Part shown: piece by piece, positions 55,463-64,000 of the stretch | Layout of the letters: the number at the start of each line of letters is the position of its first letter | How positions within the stretch are numbered: the stretch's first letter is position 1 | Origin: Peltaster fructicola | Taxonomy: Eukaryota > Ascomycota > Dothideomycetes | Length of the DNA: 64,000 nucleotides | Assembly: GCA_001592805.2 (NCBI GenBank) | Contig: CP051140.1 | Location: 2,915,501 to 2,979,500 of the forward strand | Direction: 5' to 3' | The notes under the pieces: generated by a model | What the model saw: only the letters and a program-made list of their open reading frames with translations | Told to the model about the DNA's origin: nothing | The model's database searches: none | Position numbers and translations under genes: made by a program

Positions 55463-55578
55463 AGTGAAGTTATATGTATGCAAGAAAGCGCTGAGCACGG
55501 ACCCTTTGAGCCTGCGCGCATTTGCTGACGCAGCTGCAGCCATTTCCTATAGCGGCGTGACCGACACTGTTTTCACAG
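55463..55578. repeat. Copy 2 of a dispersed short repeat
   Basis: About 115 bp related to 38801-38880, with an extra insert (ATGTAT and TGAGCCTGCGCGCATTTG parts). Conserved blocks: GCAAGAAAGCGCTGAGCACGG, CCATTTCCTATAGCGG, GACAC..TTTTCACA. It ends at the stop codon of the adjacent lipase gene. Confidence 0.5.
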
Positions 55579-56463
55579 CCGAGCATGAATCCACTGACTA
55601 ATATCATCAGCGAACCGCTTCTTGTCACTAGCTGGACCATCATCGTGAAGCTTGTGGAACCATCCTTCATAAGACTTGAACTCCTTGTCCTGGACCAGTT
55701 GCCTCTCGACGAACTTCTTCGTGGCATCATACCAGCAGATATCGTCTTTGGTGCCATGCAGGATCAACAATCGAGTCTTGCCGCCTTCGAACTTGCCCTC
55801 GCCGATCACAGTCTTGCCATCGTTCAGCTCTTGTCCTCGGGTGAGCATGGCTTCCAGACCACGTAGCGTGCCGGTCTGGAACACATACGGATCATGCTTG
55901 ATCTGCTCGACGACTTGAGGATCACGACTGACAAGCGTGATGTCCACTGGCTGTACCATCTGCATGTTTGGCAAAATCTTTGAAGCAAGACGACCGACAG
56001 TCACCAAGCCCGGAATTGGCTTCGACTTTGGCGCCACCTCGATGAACGGCGCCTCTGAAATGACACCTCTCAGCGTAGTGAGTACCTCTGCAGGACCGGT
56101 AGCAGCGTAATAGAGCACTTCATTTCCACCCATGCTGTGGCCCATGAGGAATAGCGGCTGATCCTGCACGAGCGGAAGACTCTTGATGAATGATGTGATG
56201 TCCTCCATGATCTGTTCCGTGCCACCCGACTTGCCTCTGTCGGCGAGTGTAGCAGCACTACGGCCCCAGCCTCGTTGATCAAAGGCGAAGACAGTGATGC
56301 CGGCTGCAGCCAGTGCTGGGAAGAACGATCCTTGTGCGTCGCTGTGATCAGCATAGCCATGGATGAACACAAGTCGGGCCTTGGGCGTGCCTGTTGCATG
56401 CCATGTCCTCGTATACAATGTCACGCCGTCGCGCGTCCTGAATATGCCTTCTTCAACAGACAT
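55573..56463 (-). CDS. Monoacylglycerol lipase (Yju3-like)
   Basis: Single exon on the minus strand, 296 aa, MSVEEGIFRTRDGVTLYTR start. Alpha/beta-hydrolase with a His-Gly oxyanion region (VFIHGYADHSD), FDQRGWGRS and a nucleophile elbow GHSMGGN (Ser near residue 109). The acid is in ILHGTKDDICWYDAT, and the base His in YEGWFHKLHDDGP. It hydrolyses monoacylglycerols to glycerol and fatty acid, usually on lipid droplets and endoplasmic reticulum. A neighbouring gene (56739-59120) encodes a triacylglycerol lipase in the same orientation, so the pair could act in one lipid-breakdown route. That is inference from family roles. Confidence 0.92.
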   Translation of the reverse strand: MSVEEGIFRTRDGVTLYTRTWHATGTPKARLVFIHGYADHSDAQGSFFPALAAAGITVFAFDQRGWGRSAATLADRGKSGGTEQIMEDITSFIKSLPLVQDQPLFLMGHSMGGNEVLYYAATGPAEVLTTLRGVISEAPFIEVAPKSKPIPGLVTVGRLASKILPNMQMVQPVDITLVSRDPQVVEQIKHDPYVFQTGTLRGLEAMLTRGQELNDGKTVIGEGKFEGGKTRLLILHGTKDDICWYDATKKFVERQLVQDKEFKSYEGWFHKLHDDGPASDKKRFADDISQWIHARL

Positions 56464-56738
56464 CTTGATGTGTAGTACAGTTCTGTCGCTGACTTGCAGG
56501 AGGAATTATCCCACTCTGATTATGCGCAGTGGGGTCAGCACATGGCGACACCACCAGTCACGACCGCTACCACCACGACGTAGGGCACATGTCACTGATG
56601 AAGGTCATCCGGACAGCAAGATCTGATTACCGCTCTAGGGTACCGTCTGTACTATGTGCCAACTCATGTGCTATGCAAAACAAAGGAGAACGGTGCTTTC
56701 GACCATCATAAATACATACAATCATTCCTTCTAGTCTT

Positions 56739-59120
56739 CTAGTTTCGCTTACTACCAGTGATCTTCGAGCCCTTCAGTTGCAAGTTCAGCTTCAGCTTAC
56801 TGCTACTTTTTCGGGGCATCGGAGGTGCTTCCTCATCCGCTCTGCTCGAGGACACCGAATGCTTCTTAGCACCATGGAAGAGTCGCTTGTAGGTGGCTTC
56901 AGCCGAGCTCTGCCTTTTGCTGCTTGTGTTGGCGACTGGTGTCATCGTCGACAGCGGTGTGATGGCACCGGGTGTGACGCCGAACGTTCTTGACGCAATA
57001 CTAGGCGTGACAGGTTGTGATCGTGATGCAGCGAACTTGCCATACCACTTCGTTGGCGGAGGAGGTGACGACGACGACATATCCGAGTCCAGCTCGGTGT
57101 CGGAAAAGATCTGCTCTCTCTTGTCTTGGTTAGAGAGATCAGGATCCTCGGTCGAGTCGCTTGAGTCAGATTCCTCGCCGTCAGCATGGCTGCTGTCCGG
57201 TCGTTTGAGGCTGCTGTCGTCCCAATGCACTGGTGCCCGCTCGTGCAGCGATCGTGTCGACCGATGTCCGTGTCCACTGCTGGACTCCATACGAGTGTCC
57301 GCAGATACGAAGTAGCCGCCTCGACTACCTGATCGCTTCAAGCTGCTGCGAAGGTGTGCTTGGGACATGGACTTCTTGTAGACGTCGCGGCGGAAAGCTA
57401 CCTTGCTGGCGCTGAACTCAGCATAGTCGCACGCCTCTTTGACTGCGCGCTCAATAGCGTTTTCGATGGCACAGCGAGTCCTGATGCGGTTGATCTTGGG
57501 CCATGTGGCCTTCTCTCCTGCTTCACAGGCCTCTATCATGAATTCAGGAGTTGGGTTCGAGAGAATGCGTAGATAGTGTGCGCGTGCGACTTGTGGGACG
57601 ATGTTGATGTCGCCTTGGTATGTCTGACTGATCAGAGCCCTCAGTCGAGTAGAGGCTGTAGGGAAAAGACCAAATTCTGCTGACATCTTCAATCTGAATA
57701 GGAGCTCTTCCTTTGCCATGCTGAAGATGACATCTTTAAAGGCTGGTGCTTCGTCCTGCATGTCGCCGCGACCACCGCTAAGGACTTCATCGTCCTTTGA
57801 TATGAATGGTATGATGTGAGGGTTGACTTGTGATACGATAAAGTGGTTGACATCGAACAGCTCTGACAAACGTTCCATAGGGATGTCGCCATTCATGGAG
57901 CCATCAATCCAGCTCTGACTCGACTCTGTCAGCTCTCCTGTCCGTGGGTGCTTCTCGTAGAGCTTTGCAGGCGAGTAGATAAGTGGAACCGAGCAGGAGG
58001 CTGCCACTGCTGACCAGACCAGCACATTTGGTGCTGTGACATAGTTGAGAAGTGTAAGCTGTTCTCGAGGATCCTCGTTCGACACACAGATGTTGAGGAT
58101 TCTATTCGTTCGGTTGTATGCTTCCAGGAATGTCATGTCGCCCAGATACAGTTTCATGACTCGGTTGAGGTTCTGAATGTCGTAGAGGTTGCCCTGTGTC
58201 AGGAAGTGCTTTGCCATGTTGGAGTATTTCTGGCTCTCTTCTTGCTTCGCAAAGAACACATCGAGCTCTCCGTAGCAGAATTCTTGAAGCAGTCCTGGGA
58301 TCTCCTCCTGTGTCTTCGAACAACACACTGCTGCCACAATACTGCCAGCTGAGGCTCCAGATATGATCCTAGGAAGAGCATCGGCTTCGTACAATGCTTT
58401 AACCACACCTATGTGGCACATGCCGAGTGTACCGCCTCCGGACAGTAGGAGTGCTGTTCGTCCGAATGCCTGTCGTGTTTGCAGCCACATTTCTCGCATT
58501 TTATCGACAGTCCACGGGAGTGGATACGATGTCGTTGCTGTCGACTGGATTGTCGCTTCGATGAGCGCGACCGCAGCTGCGACATATTGCTCGATAATCT
58601 CTTTTGTGCCCACCCTGCTCTGCCGATACAGATGTGAATTTCCAATGCCTGCGATGTCTCGATGCAGTGCTGTTCGTATGTACATTAACATGTCTTTGAG
58701 ATTGTTACCCTCTCGTATTCGATCGACTTCGACAATCTTCTGCTTCAACACTTGGGCATCATAGTCTGTAGATTCCTCTTCTTTCTTCCAAGCACTGTGT
58801 CCTTCGAACTCGTCCAATCGCAGGGCTGCTTCCTCCCACTCTTCATATTGCTTCGCTGTCTGCAGTCTCGTTTGCAAGCTCAGGTATTCCAAGCTCTGCG
58901 GTATCTTGCCGGCGATTTTCGTTGAGCCACCGCTCAAGTCTTGTTGAAGTAGCGGTGGACATATTGCGGTATAGATTTGTTCGAGCTTGTCTGCGATTGA
59001 GGCGATGGGTCGAATGATCGATGCGTAGCTCTTTACACCACGAAGTCGCTTGGGTTGAAGCGTATCTGCTGATGTGACTCTATGGCCCACAAGAGGAGCA
59101 ACAGGTTCGAAAGTCGTCAT
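56739..59120 (-). CDS. Patatin-type triacylglycerol lipase (Tgl/Sdp1-like)
   Basis: Single exon on the minus strand, 793 aa from the ATG at 59120; an in-frame sequence without ATG lies upstream. N-terminal part with the family's DUF3336-like helices (QYEEWEEAALRLDEFEGHSAWKKEEES, LLMYIRTALHRDIAGIGNS-type pattern read here as LMYIRTALHRDIAGIGN). The patatin core has LLLSGGGTLGMCHIGVVKAL (oxyanion Gly), IISGASAGSIVAA with the nucleophile Ser and the catalytic Asp in WIDGSMNGDIP. The C-terminal 250 residues are a disordered Ser/Arg/Pro-rich tail with an acidic DSSDSTEDPDL. Relatives hydrolyse stored triacylglycerol on lipid droplets. The phosphorylatable tail is typical of regulated Tgl enzymes. 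Confidence 0.9.
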   Translation of the reverse strand: MTTFEPVAPLVGHRVTSADTLQPKRLRGVKSYASIIRPIASIADKLEQIYTAICPPLLQQDLSGGSTKIAGKIPQSLEYLSLQTRLQTAKQYEEWEEAALRLDEFEGHSAWKKEEESTDYDAQVLKQKIVEVDRIREGNNLKDMLMYIRTALHRDIAGIGNSHLYRQSRVGTKEIIEQYVAAAVALIEATIQSTATTSYPLPWTVDKMREMWLQTRQAFGRTALLLSGGGTLGMCHIGVVKALYEADALPRIISGASAGSIVAAVCCSKTQEEIPGLLQEFCYGELDVFFAKQEESQKYSNMAKHFLTQGNLYDIQNLNRVMKLYLGDMTFLEAYNRTNRILNICVSNEDPREQLTLLNYVTAPNVLVWSAVAASCSVPLIYSPAKLYEKHPRTGELTESSQSWIDGSMNGDIPMERLSELFDVNHFIVSQVNPHIIPFISKDDEVLSGGRGDMQDEAPAFKDVIFSMAKEELLFRLKMSAEFGLFPTASTRLRALISQTYQGDINIVPQVARAHYLRILSNPTPEFMIEACEAGEKATWPKINRIRTRCAIENAIERAVKEACDYAEFSASKVAFRRDVYKKSMSQAHLRSSLKRSGSRGGYFVSADTRMESSSGHGHRSTRSLHERAPVHWDDSSLKRPDSSHADGEESDSSDSTEDPDLSNQDKREQIFSDTELDSDMSSSSPPPPTKWYGKFAASRSQPVTPSIASRTFGVTPGAITPLSTMTPVANTSSKRQSSAEATYKRLFHGAKKHSVSSSRADEEAPPMPRKSSSKLKLNLQLKGSKITGSKRN

Positions 59121-60189
59121 TGCGAGGAAAAGCGATCCATCTGCGATGCAAGGTACCGCAATATGCGCGCTTTGAAGAGCCGCCTTGTTCTCTGCTGACG
59201 GCGACCTCGTCGCGTTGTTCTGAAGGTCGAAGAGTTGTTGTTTGCTGAATATGGATGAGAGTCAGGTGGGAGGTATGTTCGAGATGTTCGAGGTGTGTGG
59301 CAGATGATTACGGTTAAAGTCTATTCGTAGAGATTCGCTCATGGTCATGCGCGCGCTCCACGACAAGTGATGACGGCTTGAAACTTTAGTTATAAACGCC
59401 GAGACGTGGCTGCTGATTAGTGAAATGCTTTCACATATTTTCCTGCTGCTCGATGCCAGCGAAACTCTGCCGCCTAGGACTTCAGACAGTTGTCCCGAAT
59501 GCGCTTCCACCCGTCGTTGTTCCTGGCACAGGACAATCCCAGGAGGACGGCTGAACTGCATAGTACAGAGATCCGACGGCAGGATTGTGTTGCGGCCGAA
59601 AACAGACAAGCACATGCAGCCCAAGGCCACAATCCCTGCACACAACACACCCGTGGAGAGCTGTAACTCCACGGGAACGATCAACAACGACAAGTAGCCC
59701 CATAAGAGTCCCTGTATAGCAGGCCATCAAGGCAATCGAGACCTCAGCCACGCCGATGCCTGTCGAATGTCCTTGTCCACGCCTGTGTTATCTCAACATT
59801 CTGTCGTGATACCTGGAGCATCACCGATCTACCTCTGATCTATATGCTGCCGCAGATATTGGTGGACGAACGAATGAGCTTAAAACTCAACTAGATATCG
59901 CTATGACGATGGAGCTCCTGGAAGGCATTCAAAAACGTAGAAGAGAGTTCGCTGGCGTGGTACCTGGGTACCTGACAATGGGTGTGCCTGATGATCTGCG
60001 ATCGCCTTGTCACATGCACTCAGATGACGCAGGCAGAACCAGTCGTGACACTGCTGCGCTCTGGCTGCAGGACGATGGTCCAGAAGAGGAGTATGCAATT
60101 CGAGTGGTCTATCAGATGCACAGCTTGCATGAGGACAGCTCCTGTGGGTCACTTGAAAATCGTCACATTCATCTCGTACTAATGCAATG
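59121..60189. other. Intergenic, about 1.1 kb
   Basis: Promoter side of the TAG lipase gene and 3' flank of the antiporter gene. Frames of 60-140 codons on both strands look like chance. The frame ending SLRIDFNRNH (minus strand, near 59300) did not splice in phase to the lipase. Confidence 0.4.
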
Positions 60190-62841
60190 TTAAGCTTTGG
60201 CTTGCACGACAAGCAGACTGGCTGTCAATCCAGAATCCACAACCCGCTGTGCTGCACTGCCCAAGCACGTCTGAGCTGGCATGTTATCTGCTGAACGGCC
60301 CAACAGCACAAGATTGCCGCCGTTCTTAGGGTTGTATGCGCACTCTTCTTGTGCTCGCGCGGTGACTGTGTCCAAAGAAGCAATCTGTGCAGTCTCAAAC
60401 ACAACCCGTGTCGCCAATTCGTCTGGAAGTGACCTGCTCAGCGTTGCAAAGAAGGAAGAGTCGCTCATGGCGGCGACGGGCGATAGCACGTTATCGTGGT
60501 TGTTCTTCTCGGTCACGATCACTTGCTCGTGAGCCGTGCCGTTGGTCGCCAGCTCGTAGTGGACGAAGGTGACTGTCACCTCAGGATTCTCCGCAAACTG
60601 TAATGCAAGCCGCAATGCAACACGACCGTCAGCGCCACCAAAGAAAGGTACGAAGATGTGGTGGCTTCGATCGGATATGGGCAGTGTAGGTTCCGCTTGC
60701 CGACGTACGCTCATATGGCTCATAGAACGGTTAAGTGCAGACGGACGCTGCTTCAGCGATCCACTGAAGCCCTTGTTGATGAACAGAGCGACGTTGCAGC
60801 TTGCCTGAGCGAAGGCTGACGCCACGAAGCTGGCATAGCTATCGCTCTCGAGCTTATGCTTCGTGCTGTCGCCAGATATGGTTTGTGTCTCTGTCATTGC
60901 TCCAGTCTCACTCCATGGCAACAATAGAAGGTCAGACGATTCGTCGATCGCCTTATTGACCAGTACACCCGCATATGAGCTGACTGGCACGACTGTCGCT
61001 TCGCCGGAAACAGCTAGGTTGTACAGCTGCCCGAGTACTTTGAAGGCATTCAAGACTGGGTCAAAAGCAGTGAACTCATCTACTTCTGATACCTGCATGA
61101 CGGACGAGTTACGCTCAGTCAGCTCGAGAAGTCTCACGCCGTGCACCTGCACAGGTCGGCGTGTGGTTGGTCCTTCGCTAACAGATTCTTGCTTCTGTTT
61201 CGACGGATGTGCTCTGGGCTCGCTGTCGGCAGGCTTGTTGCCCAGGAGTGACACAAGGGCCATGAGAGTGGGCATGTTGTCCAGCCGTAGGTAGACTAGG
61301 ACGGTCTTGACCTTCCGTGATTGGAGCTTCTCGACAGTGATTGCATCAGTCGAGCTATCCTCACCCGTAGGCTTGCCGGTGTCCCAATCGATTTCGCCTC
61401 GCTTCCAAGCCTCAAGCTTCCTCTGATAGTCTGGTGGATAGAGCCAGGAAGTGAGAGGCGTGGTCGCAAATGTTGTGATCAGCGCCATGACCACGAAAAT
61501 GGTGAAAGTCCTTGTGCTCAGAATCTTGGCTTGCAGGCCGATGTTAAGCACGATCAGCTCGACCAGACCTTTGCACGACATGAGGACGCCAATGGTGAAG
61601 GACTCGCGCCAGACCATACCGTTGAGGCGAGCTGCTATCGTGCCGCCTGCAAACTTGCCAAAGAACGCCACGGCGATCACTGCAACGACATAAGCCCAGG
61701 CGATTCCGCTGTCGAGAAGTCCAAGATTGGTGGACAGACCTGACAGAGCGAAGTAGAGTGGTAGGAACAGCGCACTAATCAGATCCTCGATCTTCTCAGT
61801 CACTTTGATGGCAAATCCTCCTTGATGTGGACAGATCAGTCCAGCCATGAATGCGCCAAAGATGGGATGTACGCCGATGACTCCAGTGAAGAATGCCGAG
61901 CCAAGAGCAATCAATAGAGTGATCACGATGACGCCTTCTGATGGTCCTTCTGTGAGTGAGTTCGTGCGTCTCAAATGCCACAAGAATACTGGTTGGATAA
62001 CCAGGAAGAGGAAGAGAGCAAAGCCAACAGTCGCCAGCAGTACCCAAAGGGCAGTAAGACCACTTCCCGCATTGACCAGTGCAACGCAGAGAGCGAGCAG
62101 GATCCAGCCGACCACATCGTTGCTCACTCCTGCCGATAGAACAATGACTCCGACTGGTGTTGAAAGCAGCTTGAGCTCTGTGAGGATTCGACAGAGCACT
62201 GGGAAGGCTGTGATCGCCATGGCGACACCGACGAAGAGCATGTATGTGCCAAATGCTATTGGCGTTGTACCAGGCTCATCGTGGAATTGATTGTATAGGC
62301 CCCAAGCAATGGCACAGCCAAGTCCAAATGGTAAGGCCATTCCAGCGGCACCAACTGAGAGCGCAGGCACGACATTGTTGGCGACGAAGCGTAGATCGAC
62401 CTCCAGACCAACAAGAAACAAGAAGAGCACAAGACCTAAGTTGGCGACCAAAGACAAGTTGGGAATCGAGCTTGATGGAAAGATAGCATTGGTGAAGCCT
62501 GGTATGCGACCAAAGACACTAGGACCCAGGAGGATACCACCTATCACTTCCGCAATTACTCGTGGTTGGCGAATAAGAGATAGAGGATAATGCAGCAATC
62601 GGCAGAAGATGATTATAATGCCGGCCTGTGAATGTCAGCGTGGGTTATTACAACATCCGATTAGAAAGTGTACCTGGATGATGAACAATATGATGGGATT
62701 CTTGGGATCGTAGACTGTCGGATTCGAGCCTTCTAGTATGCCTGCTTGAGGAGTGGCGCGATCAGATGAAGTTGCAGATGCAGAGGCTGCAGTGATCGTT
62801 GCAGTAAGTGCTTGAGTTACGGTAGCCGTGATGGTAGCCAT
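60190..62841 (-). CDS. KHA1: K+/H+ antiporter, Kha1-like (CPA2 family)
   Basis: Exons 62674-62841 and 60190-62625 with a 48-nt phase-0 intron, giving 867 aa. Twelve to thirteen hydrophobic helices cover residues 50-450. Marks: NPIILFIIQAGIIIIFCRLL, QPRVIAEVIGGILLGPSVFG, NLGLVLFLFLVGLEVDLRF, MAITAFPVLCRILTELKLL, VIVLSAGVSNDVVGWILLALC (the Asn-Asp pair of the ion site), HPIFGAFMAGLICPHQGGFA and SCKGLVELIVLNIGLQ. A long cytosolic C-terminal region (about 450-867) has the USP-like fold usual for Kha1-type proteins. Family members exchange potassium for protons in Golgi-like compartments. N-terminal exon MATITATVTQALTATITA is Thr/Ala-rich and lumenal. Confidence 0.93.
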
Positions 62842-64000
62842 AGTCTGTGTGTTGATGATTTGCTGGCCTCGCGGATCTTATTATGTTGACTAAGGCATGT
62901 CGAGTGCCTTTATCGCGAGAAAGCTGCGCTCTCAGACATATGAGAGACTGAAGTCTAGCTCAAAGGGCAGGTCATCAGCTTTGATCATGCGTAGGATGGC
63001 GATACATCGATGACCCGACCGTCGCTATTATGGTCGTCTAGTGTCGTGGCAGTGTGAGAAGATAGCGATTTTTGGCGCTGAGCAGGGTTGCGTATTGGTC
63101 CAGACCGCGGGTTGACAGGGACCACCATCTCTCGCTACGCTCTTGGTCTTGGCCACTCGATTTCCAAGACAATGTGGACGACCACGTACCAGTCTAGGCG
63201 CGACACATGAGGCTGTCGCTCAGCGTGAATCCTTCAGGTAACCTTCAACGGCAGGAGAAGCGTCGGTCTGAACAACTCTGATACGTTCATGCATTTCAGA
63301 TAAGGTTGATGGGGCGACAACGGCGCCCTGCATTCCTTCATTCGTGACCCCTAAGAGCACTTCGGTTTCACGTCCTTTTGCAGGAATGCTGGTGCGTAGT
63401 GATTCCATTGCAGTAGATCCCTGATACAGTGATAGAGCTCTACAATGTTATTGAGCGGTCAAGGGCAGCGCCTACTGGTATCATTAGTCGAGGCGGTCCT
63501 TGTGTGCCATAACGACTTCCTCAACATGTCGACAGGGAGCTTCTCGACACCATTTACTGGTCTGTCGAGACATGAACATAGCTAGGCGTGAAGTGAGCCG
63601 TCGTCACACAGTCGGTGGACACCACTTTCGCCAAGAGAAGGTGTACCTCTTGCTTGGCAGCTCTGAGCATTGGCTCACTTCGGCGGCAGCCAGCTAGACG
63701 AGCGAAGGAATGCGTGGGAAGTCTCGATATACTTGGACAGGTCAGTGTTGTGGTAGCTCGTAGTCTTGTGCATCTCTCATGCTGTGACAAGATGCGAGCA
63801 GATTGGTGCACGGACGCTATGATCTCACGACTACTTCGGTGATACACAACTCCAATGTTGATTTGAGCACAACATTATGGGCGGATCAGCTTCAAAGACG
63901 TCACAAGCTGCAGGAGCTGCTGCGAGACAGTATCCCACACGCTCAGCACAAGCGTTCAACGCCGCCAATGCATCTCGCAGCAATGCACCACAACCTGTAG
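62842..64000. other. Right edge, 1.16 kb without a firm gene
   Basis: Upstream region of the antiporter. A minus-strand frame (63220-63408, MESLRTSIPAKGRETEVLLGV) is open and reads somewhat like protein, but it has no recognised relative. A plus-strand frame from 63803 runs off the window end. Confidence 0.35.

Noticed and set aside
59262-59400. Possible first exon of the TAG lipase (frame with SLRIDFNRNH)
   Set aside because: No donor/acceptor pair joins it in phase to the frame at 59120.
1-64000. CRISPR arrays, bacterial operons, Shine-Dalgarno sites, riboswitches
   Set aside because: The genes are spliced and eukaryotic, and no regularly spaced direct-repeat array was seen.

Overview
The window is nuclear DNA of a filamentous ascomycete. 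The evidence is the gene set (GPI-anchored GH72 glucanosyltransferase, RGS-LOV photoreceptor, AsaB/CmcJ-type oxygenase, fungal NLR with a DUF7580-type neighbour, OTT_1508-type deaminase, DUF3435 recombinase relic), genes of 1-5 exons, and introns of about 40-55 nt with GT..AG ends and CTAAC/CTGAC-like branch sites. The style fits Dothideomycetes (Capnodiales/Mycosphaerellales-like), but that placement is inference. There are no operons. Genes lie on both strands, and exon joins were worked out by hand from splice consensus, reading phase and family resemblance.

Region 1 (1-14.9 kb): a small basic protein, an INCENP/Sli15 chromosomal-passenger scaffold, a two-pass membrane protein, a membrane-anchored arylsulfotransferase-like protein, a conserved fungal protein, an intron-containing tRNA-Asp(GUC) and a HAD phosphatase. 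Gene-poor gaps lie at 6.2-8.0 kb and 11.2-14.0 kb. Region 2 (15.2-22.6 kb): a 1,644-residue NLR-like protein (zinc-finger-like segments, NB-ARC, TPR-like array) diverges from a DUF7580-like protein across about 0.7 kb, a likely allorecognition or immunity module. Region 3 (23.6-32.2 kb): a small uncertain gene, a five-exon AsaB/CmcJ-like oxygenase with a GC-AG intron, an M20-peptidase pseudogene with its catalytic core deleted, a mitochondrial sulfurtransferase, a GH72 cell-wall enzyme and a cytochrome P450.

Region 4 (33-38.5 kb): an OTT_1508-like deaminase and an unrecognised 742-residue protein. Region 5 (38.9-48.7 kb): a compact housekeeping block. Acetoacetyl-CoA synthetase and mitochondrial Ile-tRNA synthetase converge with 34 bp between stops. 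The synthetase diverges from a mitochondrial Trm61-like tRNA methyltransferase over 157 bp. An RGS-LOV-PAS blue-light receptor follows. Region 6 (49-55.5 kb): an accessory-looking stretch with a DUF3435 tyrosine-recombinase relic, a pogo-type transposase relic, a small secreted cysteine-rich protein and a 67-bp tandem duplication. Region 7 (55.5-62.9 kb): two lipases (monoacylglycerol lipase and patatin-type triacylglycerol lipase) and a Kha1-type K+/H+ antiporter.

The most interesting items are the NLR/DUF7580 pair, the deaminase and its orphan neighbour, the RGS-LOV-PAS receptor, and a short sequence element found twice whose differences fall only at every third base.
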